From: Solirubrobacter deserti
Lineage (GTDB): Bacteria; Actinomycetota; Thermoleophilia; Solirubrobacterales; Solirubrobacteraceae
DNA length: 64,000 nt
Reading direction: 5' to 3'
Assembly (NCBI RefSeq): GCF_003344625.1
Contig: NZ_QPKJ02000002.1
Span: 868,001-932,000, forward strand
Part shown: positions 33,165 through 41,402 of the stretch, one piece after another
Position numbering within the stretch: the stretch's first letter is position 1
Layout of the letters: each line of letters opens with the position of its first letter
Made by a program: the position numbers and the translations under genes
The notes under the pieces: model-generated
What the model was told of the DNA's origin: nothing
The model's input: only the letters and a program-made list of their open reading frames with translations
The model's database searches: none

Positions 33165-33696
33165 CCGAGTTCTCGAGGGCCCGCTCGGTGCGGGCCCTCG
33201 TCATCTCGGCGGTCAGCTTCGGGGCGCCGTTGAGCGTCTGGAAGACCACGCAGTAGCGCTCCGTCAGCTTGAGCAGCGTGGCCAGCTGCTCGTCGTCAGC
33301 GGGCGTGTCGACCTCGAAGCGCAGGCGGATGTCGGAGAAGCCGACCGCCGCCTCCCGGTCGACGCCCAGCGTGCCGCGGAAGTCCAGGTCGCCCTCGGCG
33401 AACACGCGCCCCTCGGTGATCGGCACCTCGATCGCGGTCGCGACCGCCTGCAGCGTGACGCCGGCGCACGCGACCAGCGCCTCCAGCAGCATGTCGCCCG
33501 AGCACAGCAGGCTGCCGTCGCCGCCCGTCAGCGGGTGCAGGCCGGCCTGGGCGATCGCGCGGCCCGTCTCGACGTTGCAGCTGACGCCGTCACCCACCGT
33601 CCCCTTGGCCTTCAGCGTGATGAAGGCCTCGTTCGGGTCTTCCTTGTAGCGGCTCTTCAGCGGTGCCTGGAGCGCGCGCAGCTCGTCGCGGTTCAT
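33157..33696 (-). CDS. OsmC family protein
   Basis: A 179-residue OsmC/Ohr-superfamily protein. Its two reactive cysteines lie in the expected places: Cys in LLEALVACAGVTLQ on the central helix and Cys in LTERYCVVFQTL on the C-terminal helix. OsmC proteins reduce organic hydroperoxides at this pair. The first helix carries CSGDMLLEA, as in the OsmC branch rather than Ohr. The ATG overlaps the stop of the upstream MarR-GNAT gene (ATGA), so it probably belongs to that regulator's operon. The last codons overlap the convergent TSP3-like gene by 8 nt and contain that gene's terminator. Confidence 0.85.
   Translation of the reverse strand: MNRDELRALQAPLKSRYKEDPNEAFITLKAKGTVGDGVSCNVETGRAIAQAGLHPLTGGDGSLLCSGDMLLEALVACAGVTLQAVATAIEVPITEGRVFAEGDLDFRGTLGVDREAAVGFSDIRLRFEVDTPADDEQLATLLKLTERYCVVFQTLNGAPKLTAEMTRARTERALENSAS
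33174..33200 (+). terminator. Hairpin terminator inside the osmC 3' end
   Basis: CGAGGGCCCGC (33174-33184) pairs with GCGGGCCCTCG (33190-33200), 11 bp with a 5-nt loop, starting 10 nt after the TSP3-like gene stop. It lies wholly inside the last codons of the convergent osmC gene. Only a weak T-rich tail follows. Confidence 0.7.
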
Positions 33697-34577
33697 GGGT
33701 TGAGGGTAAGCGACCAGGTCTGTGCGACGTGTTCGTGGCCGAACGCGTTCTCGGGCTCTTCGTGCGTGAGCGTGAAGCCGGCGCGCTCATACAGGCGGCG
33801 CGCGCTGTGCAGGTGTGCGTTGGTGTAGAGCGTCAGTGTGCGGTAGCCGCGCGTGCGGGCGTGGCGGACCACCTGGCCGACGAGGGCGCCGCCGACGCCC
33901 TTCCCGCGGGCCTTGGGCTCGACGAGCAGCGTCCGCAGCTTGGCGGTGGCTGCGTCGACGTGGACGCACAGGATCGCGCCGACGCGCTCGCCGTCGATCG
34001 TGGCGATCCAGGCGCGGTCGGTGGCCGGGTCGAAGTCGGCGGCAATGCGGGCGACGAGCCGCTCGAAGCTCTGGTCGTAGCCGTACTCGCGCCCGTAGAG
34101 CTCGCCGTGGCGCTGCACCATCCAGCCGAGGTCGCCGGGCTCGGGGTCGCGCAGCGTCAGCGTGCCCTGGGGCTCGATCGCGCTCTGCAGGCTCCGCATC
34201 GCCTCCACCACGCCGGCGGCGTCGCCGAGCTCGTCGAGCACCGCGCCGACCTGCTGCGCGGACTCGGCGTCCATCTGCGCGAACCGCTCCCGGCCCTTGT
34301 CGGTCAGGCGCACGAGCTGCCGGCGGGCGTCGGCGGGGGAGACGTGGCGGCTCGCGAGCCCTTGCTCCTCGAGCTTCGCGATGACGCGGCTGAGTTGACC
34401 CGCGTCGATGCGCAGCGCCTGTTTGAGCGCGGCCACCTCCTCGGTGCCCTGGCCGAGCTCGTACAGCACCCGCACCTCAGGCAGCGGGCGGGCGTAGCTG
34501 CCGCGTGTGAGTCCCATCTTGGCCGTGTAGAAGCGGTTGAACGCGCGCACGGCCTCGACGTGTTCCGTCGTCGCCAT
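33693..34577 (-). CDS. MarR-GNAT fusion: regulator with acetyltransferase domain
   Basis: A 294-residue fusion. Residues about 1-140 are a MarR winged helix (EEVAALKQALRIDAGQLSRV, VIAKLEEQGLASRHVSP, and the wing RRQLVRLTDKGRERF). Residues about 145-294 are a GNAT domain with the acetyl-CoA loop EPKARGKGVGGALVGQVV and the closing ARRLYERAGFTLTHEE. Such helix_turn_helix/acetyltransferase fusions are a known family; substrate and ligand are unknown. ATG 34577 is the start. Two perfect 13-bp palindromes sit just upstream, so self-repression is likely. It overlaps osmC (ATGA). Confidence 0.88.
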   Translation of the reverse strand: MATTEHVEAVRAFNRFYTAKMGLTRGSYARPLPEVRVLYELGQGTEEVAALKQALRIDAGQLSRVIAKLEEQGLASRHVSPADARRQLVRLTDKGRERFAQMDAESAQQVGAVLDELGDAAGVVEAMRSLQSAIEPQGTLTLRDPEPGDLGWMVQRHGELYGREYGYDQSFERLVARIAADFDPATDRAWIATIDGERVGAILCVHVDAATAKLRTLLVEPKARGKGVGGALVGQVVRHARTRGYRTLTLYTNAHLHSARRLYERAGFTLTHEEPENAFGHEHVAQTWSLTLNP

Positions 34578-34579
34578 GC

Positions 34580-34613
34580 TTGACAGTGTCAACTATTTCG
34601 TTGACTCAGTCAA
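34580..34613. promoter_or_regulatory. Paired 13-bp palindromic operators of the MarR-GNAT gene
   Basis: TTGACA-g-TGTCAA (34580-34592) and TTGACT-c-AGTCAA (34601-34613) are both perfect palindromes with the same architecture. They are spaced 21 bp, two helical turns. The proximal one ends 2 bp before the MarR-GNAT start codon. The distal one is inside the last codons of the upstream DUF2231-type gene. They are very likely bound by the MarR domain. Confidence 0.7.
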
Positions 34614-35114
34614 CTCCTGGCCGTCGTCCTCCCAGACGAGCTTCGCGCCGAGGTGGCCCGTGCGGATCGTGAAGCCGATCGCGGACACCGCCATCAGGAC
34701 CGCGACCACCCGCAGCGCGACGTTGGCCGCGCCGCGCTTGGCCCACAGCAGCGCGACCAGCGCGGCCGTGAGGAGGGCCATGGTGAAGCGGACGGTCTCG
34801 CCGGCACCTTGGTGGTCCTTCATCGTGGGGTCGCCCTGGAGACGCGGCTTGCTCTCCAGGAAGGCCTCGCCCGCGCCGACGGTGAGCAGCGTGGCGGCGA
34901 GGGTGACGACCGCGAAGGCCGCGAGCGGGACGCCGAACCAACCGGGCTTGGCGACCGCGATCAGCGTCGCGAGGCCCAGCAGCGGGACGAAGACGACGGG
35001 CACGTGAAGGATGAGCGGGTGCGCGGGCAGGCCGAACGCGCTGCTGATCTGGACCGGCCACAGCACAAGGCTCAGCACGGCGGCGCCGACGACGAACGGC
35101 CGAAGGTCTCTCAT
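34593..35114 (-). CDS. DUF2231-type membrane protein
   Basis: A 173-residue membrane protein with four predicted helices: residues about 5-25, 35-58, 65-85 and 120-160 (two close helices). The segment GLPAHPLILHVPVVFVPLLG matches the DUF2231 pattern of a short HP-L motif at the start of the second helix. The function is unknown; related domains occur in predicted redox or haem membrane proteins. ATG 35114 shares a base with the stop of the upstream peptidase gene (TGATG). Its last codons double as a regulator operator. Confidence 0.7.
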   Translation of the reverse strand: MRDLRPFVVGAAVLSLVLWPVQISSAFGLPAHPLILHVPVVFVPLLGLATLIAVAKPGWFGVPLAAFAVVTLAATLLTVGAGEAFLESKPRLQGDPTMKDHQGAGETVRFTMALLTAALVALLWAKRGAANVALRVVAVLMAVSAIGFTIRTGHLGAKLVWEDDGQELTESTK

Positions 35115-35935
35115 CAGCGCCAGGTTCGCAGCAACGGCCACACGATGCGCAGAACGCGCGTGAAGGCCGAGCGTTCCAGCCGGTCAGGGGTGTCGCAGGC
35201 GGTGTGCCGGCACGGCTCGCTGGGGACGCCGAGCTTGGCCGCGGGCGCCCCGGCGCGAGCGAGCTCGCGGTGGTCGGAGTTGCCCTCGCCACGTGGGTCG
35301 CGCACCCAGCGCACGCCGGGCTTCATCAGCCGCCGTTCGACGTTCGCGCGCGGGCTCGAAGCCGTGCTGTGCAGGTCGAACTTCGAGCCGCGGCCCACTT
35401 CGTCGAGCGAGAGCGCGAGCCGGACGTCCTTCAGGCGGTCGATGCGTCGCAACCGCGTGACGAGCGCGGAGGCGCCGAGGTGGTCGGGCGTGCCGGTGTA
35501 CGGGCGCTCCTCGGCGCCGGTCGCGACCAGCCAGACGTCGCACGCGGGCGTGGGGTCGGTGGCGAGCGAGCGGGCCAGCGCGACCAGCGTGCCGACGCCG
35601 GACGCGTTGTCGTGCGCTCCGGGCGAGGGCGGGACGGTGTCCGCGTGCGCCATCGCGATCACCAGGCAGTCGCCCGGCGCGTCCCGGATGCCGATCACGT
35701 TGCGCGACCGGCCCTTGCCGGGGACGGTGAAGCGTTCGTACCCGACCCGCAGCCCGACGGCGCGGAACCGCGCCGCGACGCGCTGGTGCGCCTTGCGCTC
35801 GGCCGCGCTCGCGGCGGGCCGCTCGCCGTCGCGGGCGAGTGACACGGCGAAGGTGTACGCCTCGCTCCCGCTCGGCGCGGCGGCGAGGGCCGCGCAGCAC
35901 AAAGTCGTTGCCAGCACGCGACGAATGTGCCACAC
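35114..35935 (-). CDS. Exported M28 family metallopeptidase
   Basis: A 273-residue zinc aminopeptidase-like protein. An N-terminal signal peptide (MWHIRRVLATTLCCAALAAA with a GTG start at 35935) is followed by the M28 domain. Metal ligands can be placed in AMAHADTVPPSPGAHDNASG (His and the bridging Asp), in VATGAEERP (catalytic and metal Glu), LSLDEVGRGSKFDLH, and SDHRELARAG (last His). GTG 35917 is an alternative start with a shorter signal. It would act outside the membrane on peptides. It lies 8 nt after the beta-propeller-like gene and overlaps the DUF2231 gene, so the three form an operon. Confidence 0.82.
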   Translation of the reverse strand: MWHIRRVLATTLCCAALAAAPSGSEAYTFAVSLARDGERPAASAAERKAHQRVAARFRAVGLRVGYERFTVPGKGRSRNVIGIRDAPGDCLVIAMAHADTVPPSPGAHDNASGVGTLVALARSLATDPTPACDVWLVATGAEERPYTGTPDHLGASALVTRLRRIDRLKDVRLALSLDEVGRGSKFDLHSTASSPRANVERRLMKPGVRWVRDPRGEGNSDHRELARAGAPAAKLGVPSEPCRHTACDTPDRLERSAFTRVLRIVWPLLRTWR

Positions 35936-35943
35936 AGGGCGTC

Positions 35944-37314
35944 TCAGCGCGCGCTGACCCGCGCCTCGCCCTCGGCCGCGTTGGCGTTGATGTCGGCGTA
36001 GACGGCGAGCGCCCGACCGTTGTTCATCATGCCCAACCCGGGCGGCTGCAGCCCGTCGTAGCCAGTCCCGCGCGAGGCGTCGTCGATCAGCTCGGGCGGC
36101 CCGAACGCGCCGTCGGGTCCGGTCAGGGAGGCGAACACGCCGAGGGGGCTGCCGTGCCCTTCGGGCCCGGGCGTCTCCCGCAGCCAGCTGACCGCGACGC
36201 CGTCGCCGACGCGGATCAGCGAGCCGATCGAGCCTGACGAGTCCAGCGCCACCGGCGGGCCGAACACCCCGGCCTGGTTCGCGATCGCCGCCGTCGGCAC
36301 CGACACGCCGGGCCGCGCGGGCACCGTCCACGCCACCACGGGGCGGCCCGTGGCGTCGACCGTCGCCGCGATCGGCCCGCGCGGGTAGCCGACGAGGTCG
36401 CCCTCGGCCAACGAGACCGCGGGTCGCGGGCGGTTGGACCCGTTCGGCAGGATCGCGGCGGCCGCGTCCACGTGCCCGGTCGGCCCTTCCGTGACCGGGT
36501 ACGCGCGCCAGGCGACGACCGCGATCCCCGGCTCCCCGGTGCCGACGACGATCTCCACGGGCCCGCGCTGCCCGCCGGGCGGCGCCACGCGCGCCTCCGC
36601 CGACGTCCAGCCCGTCTTCACGCGGATCACGCGCACGGCCAGCTGCCGGTCGCGCGAGTAGGCGACGATCGCCCGGTCGCCGGTGTCGATGCCGACGCCC
36701 ACGATCGAGTCGGGGTCGATCCCGGTGTTCGCGAGCGTGCGGATCTCCGAGAAGCGCCCGCCGGCGGGGCGGTAGGAGACCTGGACCTCGTCCGAGCGGC
36801 CGCGCACGATGTGGCGCCAGGCGGCGATCGCCGCGCCGTCGGCGTTGACCGCCAGCTGCGGCACGGACGCGATCGATCGCGGCCCGCCGATCTCCCGCAC
36901 GGCGCCGAGGGAGGAGAGGCCCGCGTCGCCGATCCGGTAGCCGAGCTGCCTTCGCTCGAGGTTGTCGCGGTCGGGGATGCGCGCGTCCAGCGTCAGCACG
37001 CGCGACTGGGCGTAGCGCGAGGCCGCCACGGCCGACCGCGAGGTGCGCACCCGCAGCGTCTGCGTCCCGTTCAGCGCGACCAGCACGCGCGAGTCCTCGC
37101 CGCCGCGCCACCACACGAGCTGCGGCCCGGCCTCGAACTTGCCCGCGCTGACGTGCGGGACGAAGCTCGCCTGGTCGAGCGTGTTGGCGTCCAGGCGCGG
37201 CGGAACGTCAGCCGCCGGGATCGCGACCGGTGGACTCCACGGCGGCGCCGCCGCCGCCGGAGCCGCGAGCGCAAGCATCGCGACGGTCCCACTAGCTACG
37301 CTCTTCAGCCGCAC
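35944..37314 (-). CDS. Secreted protein with beta-propeller-like repeats
   Basis: A 456-residue exported protein of unknown function. The GTG at 37314 gives [20 protein letters not shown], a normal signal peptide. The mature part has a recurring strand motif every 45-60 residues: [32 protein letters not shown] and AVSWLRET, each preceded by a Gly/Asp turn. This is the pattern of an Asp-box-free beta propeller seen in many secreted proteins of this lineage. No catalytic motif is visible. It is divergent from efp with only 31 bp between the start codons. Confidence 0.7.
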   Translation of the reverse strand: MRLKSVASGTVAMLALAAPAAAAPPWSPPVAIPAADVPPRLDANTLDQASFVPHVSAGKFEAGPQLVWWRGGEDSRVLVALNGTQTLRVRTSRSAVAASRYAQSRVLTLDARIPDRDNLERRQLGYRIGDAGLSSLGAVREIGGPRSIASVPQLAVNADGAAIAAWRHIVRGRSDEVQVSYRPAGGRFSEIRTLANTGIDPDSIVGVGIDTGDRAIVAYSRDRQLAVRVIRVKTGWTSAEARVAPPGGQRGPVEIVVGTGEPGIAVVAWRAYPVTEGPTGHVDAAAAILPNGSNRPRPAVSLAEGDLVGYPRGPIAATVDATGRPVVAWTVPARPGVSVPTAAIANQAGVFGPPVALDSSGSIGSLIRVGDGVAVSWLRETPGPEGHGSPLGVFASLTGPDGAFGPPELIDDASRGTGYDGLQPPGLGMMNNGRALAVYADINANAAEGEARVSAR

Positions 37315-37330
37315 GCTGAGCCTGTTCGCC

Positions 37331-37336
37331 GAGGGG
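37331..37336 (+). promoter_or_regulatory. Shine-Dalgarno sequence deciding the efp start (GAGGGG)
   Basis: GAGGGG ends 9 nt before an ACG codon at 37346. ACG is the position where EF-P proteins normally begin ([10 protein letters not shown]). No ATG, GTG or TTG occurs in frame for about 100 nt upstream. Confidence 0.65.
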
Positions 37337-37345
37337 CTGATTCCC

Positions 37346-37906
37346 ACGATCTCCACCAACCAGTTCAAGAACGGAAATCACATCGAGGTCGAAGGCACCG
37401 TCTTCAAGATCCTCGAGTTCCAGCACGTCAAGCCCGGGAAGGGCGGGGCGTTCGTCCGCACCAAGCTGCGCCGGGCGGCCGACGGGGCTGTGATCGATAG
37501 GACGTTCCGAGCGGGCGAGAAGTTTCGCCCGATCCACACCGAGGCGCGGAAGATGCAGTTCCTCTACGCCGACGGCACCGACGCGCACTTCATGGACGGT
37601 GAGACGTTCGAGCAGATCGCGCTCGCGGAGTCCAGCGTGGAGGAGTCGCTGAAGTACATCAAGCCGAACGAGACCGTCGACATGCTCTACATCGACGGCG
37701 AGCCGGCCGACATCCAGCTCAGCGCGAGCGTCGAGCTCGAGGTCACGCACACCGAGCCCGGCGTGCGTGGTGACACGGCTTCCGGCGGCGGCAACAAGCC
37801 GGCGACGCTGGAGACCGGCGCGACCGTGAACGTCCCGCTGTTCGTGAACATCGGGGACCGGATCAAGGTCGACACCCGCTCGGGCTCGTACATGTCGCGT
37901 GCGTAG
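37346..37906 (+). CDS. efp: Elongation factor P, apparently with an ACG start
   Basis: EF-P of 186 residues, which relieves ribosome stalling at polyproline. Domain I starts [20 protein letters not shown], and the tip loop KPGKGGAF carries Lys32, the position modified in many bacteria. Domains II and III are complete ([36 protein letters not shown]). The expected first codon is ACG (37346), 9 nt after GAGGGG; in-frame ATT (37340) and CTG (37337) are too close to the ribosome site. The nearest ATG upstream would add about 100 unrelated residues antisense to the neighbouring gene. Either a true non-canonical start or a base error. It overlaps nusB by 8 nt. Confidence 0.9.
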   Translation, partial: TISTNQFKNGNHIEVEGTVFKILEFQHVKPGKGGAFVRTKLRRAADGAVIDRTFRAGEKFRPIHTEARKMQFLYADGTDAHFMDGETFEQIALAESSVEESLKYIKPNETVDMLYIDGEPADIQLSASVELEVTHTEPGVRGDTASGGGNKPATLETGATVNVPLFVNIGDRIKVDTRSGSYMSRA

Positions 37907-38318
37907 GTCTGAGCAGCGTCGCGCGGCGGTTTTCGCCCTCTACCAGCACGACCTGACCAAGCGCCCGCTCGACGACGTGTTCGAGCGGGACGCGCTCCCG
38001 TTCACCCGCGCGCTCGCCCACGCGACCGCGGACTACACCGAGGAGCTCGACGGGCACATCGCCCGGCACGCGAAGAACTGGTCGCTGGACCGGATCGCGC
38101 CGCTGGAGAAGGCGATCCTGCGCACCGCGCTGCTCGAGATGCTGCACCCGGACGTGGTCGAGGCCGACACGCCGATCCCGCCCGAGGGCGCGATCGACGA
38201 GGCCGTCGAGACGGCGAAGGCGTTCTGCGGCGCCGAGGCGCCCGGTTTCGTCAACGGCATCCTCGCCGCCGTCATGCGGACTAGCATTCCCGACCCGAAT
38301 GCCTCAGGACAGTCTTGA
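37899..38318 (+). CDS. nusB: Transcription antitermination factor NusB
   Basis: A 139-residue all-helical RNA-binding protein of the rRNA antitermination complex, with NusE (S10). The N-terminal [18 protein letters not shown] is the conserved Arg-rich RNA-binding helix. The later [20 protein letters not shown] and [19 protein letters not shown], then [12 protein letters not shown], match NusB closely. GTG 37899 lies within the efp end. It is in the conserved efp-nusB order and overlaps xseB by 20 nt. Confidence 0.93.
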   Translation: MRRSEQRRAAVFALYQHDLTKRPLDDVFERDALPFTRALAHATADYTEELDGHIARHAKNWSLDRIAPLEKAILRTALLEMLHPDVVEADTPIPPEGAIDEAVETAKAFCGAEAPGFVNGILAAVMRTSIPDPNASGQS

Positions 38319-38502
38319 GCGCCTGATCGAGCGGCTCGAGCACGCCGCCGTCACGCTGCGCGCGGGTGAGCTGCCGACGGATCGCGCCGCCGCGCTCGTC
38401 GAGGAATGCGCGCGGGTCGCCGCCGAGGCGGGCGCCGAGCTGGATCGCCAGGTCCGCGCCGCGGACGTGCCCGTGGCCCCCGGCCAGATGGCGCTCAATT
38501 GA
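38299..38502 (+). CDS. xseB: Exodeoxyribonuclease VII small subunit
   Basis: A 67-residue helical subunit with the family layout: [20 protein letters not shown], then RAAALVEECARVAAEAGAELD. It is needed for ExoVII, which degrades single-stranded DNA. The large subunit xseA is not in this window; usually it sits directly upstream, so here it is separated. ATG 38299 lies inside nusB and the TGA overlaps the TTG start of the prenyl synthase. The small size makes it easy to overlook, but the family match is good. Confidence 0.85.
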   Translation: MPQDSLERLIERLEHAAVTLRAGELPTDRAAALVEECARVAAEAGAELDRQVRAADVPVAPGQMALN

Positions 38503-39401
38503 CGCGCCCATCGAACCCGGCCGTGGCGTTCCCGGACCATCTCCGGACCGACATCGAGACCTATCTCGGGGGTCTGCGCTTCAGCGACGAGGCCGACACG
38601 GACGGGCTCGAGGAGGCGATGCGCTACTCGCTGCTGGCCGGTGGCAAGCGCATCCGGCCGGTGCTCGCGCTCGCGACCGCGCACGCCGTCGGGATGCCGA
38701 CCGAGCACGTGCTCCCGCTGGCCGCCGCGCTCGAGCTCATCCACACCTACTCGCTGATCCACGACGACCTGCCGGCGATGGACGACGACTCGCTGCGGCG
38801 CGGGCGTCCAACGTGTCACGTGCGTTACGGCGAGGCGATCGCGATCCTCGCGGGCGACGCACTGTATGCCGAAGCGATGCGGCTGGTGCTGACAGAACAG
38901 CGGGGCGAGCCCGACCGGGTGCTGGCCGCGCTGGCCGAGCTGACGACGGCGTCGGGGGTCCGCGGCATGGTCGGCGGGCAGTTCATCGACATCCAGGGGC
39001 TCGAGAACGCGGGCGAGGAGAAGTTGCGCCGCCTGCACGAGCTCAAGACCGGCCGGCTGATCGGCGCCGCCATCGAATGCCCGCTGCTCTTGGCCGACGA
39101 GACGGTTCGCTCCACTACACTGGCTGACTTCCGTGCGTTCGCGTCAGAGCTCGGGGTCTTGTTCCAGATCGTCGACGACATCCTCGACGTGACCGGCACG
39201 GACGTCGCGCTCGGCAAGCCGCAGGGAAGCGATGAGCGTCACGGCAAGGTGACCTACGTGAGCCGCTACGGGCTTGACGGGGCCCGGGCCATGGCCGAAG
39301 AATCGCACCGCAACGCCCGGGCCGCGCTTGATCGGGCGGCTCCCGACAGTGCGGACGAGCTGAGACAGATCACCGACTTCATCGCCACCCGCACTTCATG
39401 A
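38499..39401 (+). CDS. ispA: Polyprenyl (farnesyl/geranyl) diphosphate synthase
   Basis: A 300-residue trans-prenyltransferase that condenses isopentenyl diphosphate with allylic diphosphates. The first Asp-rich motif is LIHDDLPAMDDDSLRRG, the second FQIVDDILDVTG. GGKRIRP and KTGRLIGAA are also present. The residues before the first motif (ELIHTYSLIHDD) with two residues inserted (DDLPAMD) indicate the bacterial short-chain FPP type. TTG 38499 overlaps the xseB stop (TTGA), matching the coupling style of this region; GTG 38523 is the alternative. The next gene, dxs, supplies the precursor pathway. Confidence 0.9.
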   Translation: MTRPSNPAVAFPDHLRTDIETYLGGLRFSDEADTDGLEEAMRYSLLAGGKRIRPVLALATAHAVGMPTEHVLPLAAALELIHTYSLIHDDLPAMDDDSLRRGRPTCHVRYGEAIAILAGDALYAEAMRLVLTEQRGEPDRVLAALAELTTASGVRGMVGGQFIDIQGLENAGEEKLRRLHELKTGRLIGAAIECPLLLADETVRSTTLADFRAFASELGVLFQIVDDILDVTGTDVALGKPQGSDERHGKVTYVSRYGLDGARAMAEESHRNARAALDRAAPDSADELRQITDFIATRTS

Positions 39402-41317
39402 CCTCACTTCTCTCCCGCATCGACCGGCCTCAGGACCTCCACGCGTTGTCGGAGGACGAGCTGCAGACCGTCGCGCAGGAGGTCCGTGAGCTGTTGATCG
39501 ACACGGTCGGTGAGATCGGCGGGCACTTCGGCGCGAACCTCGGCACGTGCGAGATCGCGGTGGCGCTCCACTCGCTGATGGACTCGCCGCGCGACAAGGT
39601 CCTGTGGGACGTCGGCCACCAGGCCTACCCGCACAAGATCCTCACGGGGCGCCGCGATCAGCTCCCGACCATCCGGCAGTACGGCGGCCTGGCCCCGTTC
39701 TGTGCGCGCTTCGAGTCCGAGCACGACATCATGGGCGCCGGCCACGCCTCCACCTCGATCGGCTACGCCGTCGGGATCAAGGAGGCGATGCTCCGCGGCG
39801 CGACCGAGGACGGCAAGGTCGTCGCGGTCATCGGCGACGGGTCGATGACGGGCGGCGTCGCGTTCGAGGCCGTCTCGCAGGCCGGCGGCCTCGGGACCCC
39901 GATCGTCGTGATCCTCAACGACAACGGCATGTCGATCTCGCCGAACGTCGGCGCGTTGTCCCGCTACATGAACCGCGTCCGGCTGGACCCGGGGCTGTGG
40001 GAGGCGCGCGAGGGCGTCGAGGAGAAGCTCACCAAGCTGCCCGCGGGCATCGGCGCCGCGTTCGAGCGCCTCGGCCCGCGCTTCAAGGAGTCCGTCAAGG
40101 CCTTCTGGGCGCCCGGCCTGTGGTGGGAGGAGCTCGACTGGGCCTACCTCGGCGTGATCGACGGCCACGACGTGCGTGCCATGCGCCGCGCGCTGAAGAC
40201 CGCCTTCGAGGCCGAGCGTCCCGTCGTCATCCACTGCGCGACCGTCAAGGGCAAGGGCTTCGCGCCCGCCGAGGACGGCGGCCTGGAGGGCATGGAGAAG
40301 TGGCATGCCGCCAAGCCGAAGTCGATCTCGCAGCGGATGCCCGCTCCGTCCCGTCCGTCGTCGACGCCCGCCCCGCCGCAGTACACGACCGTCTTCGGCG
40401 AGGCGTTGGTGCGCGAGTGCGAGCGCGACGAGCGCGTCATCGGCATCACCGCCGCGATGAACTCCGGCACCGGGCTCTCGATCCTGCAGAAGGCGATGCC
40501 CGACCGCTACTTCGACGTCGGCATCGCCGAGCAGCAGGCCGTGCTGTTCGCCGCGGGCGCCGCTCTGTCCGGGATGCGCCCGGTGGCGGCCATCTACAGC
40601 ACCTTCCTGCAGCGCGCCTTCGACCAGATCGTCCACGACGTCTGCCTGCAGAAGCTGCCCGTCACCTTCTGCATGGACCGGAGCGGGCTGGTCGGCGACG
40701 ACGGCCCGACCCACCACGGCGTCTTCGACATCGCCTACCTGCGCCCGCTGCCGAACATGACGCTGATGGCGCCGCGCGACGAGGCGATGCTCGTCCACAT
40801 GCTCCACACGGCGCTGCAGATCGACGGCCCGGCCGCGCTGCGCTACCCGCGTGGGGCTGGCGTGGGCGTCGAGCTCCCGTCCGCGCCCGAGCTCATCCCG
40901 GTCGGCACCGGCGAGATCCTCCGCGAGGGTGAGCGCGTCGCGCTGGTCGGCTACGGCACCGGCGTCGGCAAGGCGCTCGGCGCCGCCGACCTGCTGGCCG
41001 AGCGCGGCATGGACGTCACCGTCGCCGACGCCCGCTTCTGCAAGCCGCTGGACAAGCTCCTGCTCGCCTCCCTGGCCGCCGACCACGATCTGCTCGTCAC
41101 GGTCGAGGAAGGCGTCCTCCAGGGCGGCTTCGGCACCGCCGTCTGGGAGTCCTTCGCCGACGAGGGCGCCGTCGCGCCGCGCATCCTGCGCGTCGGCCTG
41201 CCGGACGCCTACGTCACCCACGGCGCCCCGGCCCTCCTGCACGAAGAGGTCGGCTTCACCGCCGAGGCGATCGCCGCCCGCGTCGAGGCCGCGGTCCTCG
41301 ACCGCCTGGGCGTCTAG
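39398..41317 (+). CDS. dxs: 1-deoxy-D-xylulose-5-phosphate synthase
   Basis: A 639-residue thiamine-diphosphate enzyme that joins pyruvate and glyceraldehyde 3-phosphate, the first step of the MEP isoprenoid pathway. It has GHQAYPHKILTGR, the ThDP/Mg motif VIGDGSMTGGVAFEA, the transketolase pyrimidine domain with FDVGIAEQQAVLFAAG, and RSGLVGDDGPTHHGVFD. A C-terminal domain closes with EEGVLQGGFGTAV. The length is typical. ATG 39398 overlaps ispA (ATGA), so the prenyl precursor enzymes are co-expressed. A hairpin without a T-run follows at 41326. Confidence 0.96.
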   Translation: MTSLLSRIDRPQDLHALSEDELQTVAQEVRELLIDTVGEIGGHFGANLGTCEIAVALHSLMDSPRDKVLWDVGHQAYPHKILTGRRDQLPTIRQYGGLAPFCARFESEHDIMGAGHASTSIGYAVGIKEAMLRGATEDGKVVAVIGDGSMTGGVAFEAVSQAGGLGTPIVVILNDNGMSISPNVGALSRYMNRVRLDPGLWEAREGVEEKLTKLPAGIGAAFERLGPRFKESVKAFWAPGLWWEELDWAYLGVIDGHDVRAMRRALKTAFEAERPVVIHCATVKGKGFAPAEDGGLEGMEKWHAAKPKSISQRMPAPSRPSSTPAPPQYTTVFGEALVRECERDERVIGITAAMNSGTGLSILQKAMPDRYFDVGIAEQQAVLFAAGAALSGMRPVAAIYSTFLQRAFDQIVHDVCLQKLPVTFCMDRSGLVGDDGPTHHGVFDIAYLRPLPNMTLMAPRDEAMLVHMLHTALQIDGPAALRYPRGAGVGVELPSAPELIPVGTGEILREGERVALVGYGTGVGKALGAADLLAERGMDVTVADARFCKPLDKLLLASLAADHDLLVTVEEGVLQGGFGTAVWESFADEGAVAPRILRVGLPDAYVTHGAPALLHEEVGFTAEAIAARVEAAVLDRLGV

Positions 41318-41325
41318 ACGCTGAC

Positions 41326-41344
41326 GCGCGGGCCGAACCCGCGC
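41326..41344. terminator. Short hairpin after dxs
   Basis: GCGCGGG and CCCGCGC form a 7-bp stem with a CCGAA loop, 8 nt after the dxs stop. No T-run follows, so terminator activity is uncertain. Confidence 0.35.
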
Positions 41345-41402
41345 AGGCGTCCCTGCGTAGCTCCTCTGGGGTGCACCATCGTCCCGGAAGGGGGAGCCGT
41401 TG

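Noticed and set aside
37043..37345. The upstream ATG at 37043 as the efp start
   Set aside because: It would add about 100 residues of non-homologous sequence running antisense through the divergent secreted-protein gene; EF-P never has such an extension.
38299..38502. xseB as a spurious frame because of its small size and overlaps
   Set aside because: The sequence matches the ExoVII small subunit along its whole length and the position between nusB and ispA is conserved.
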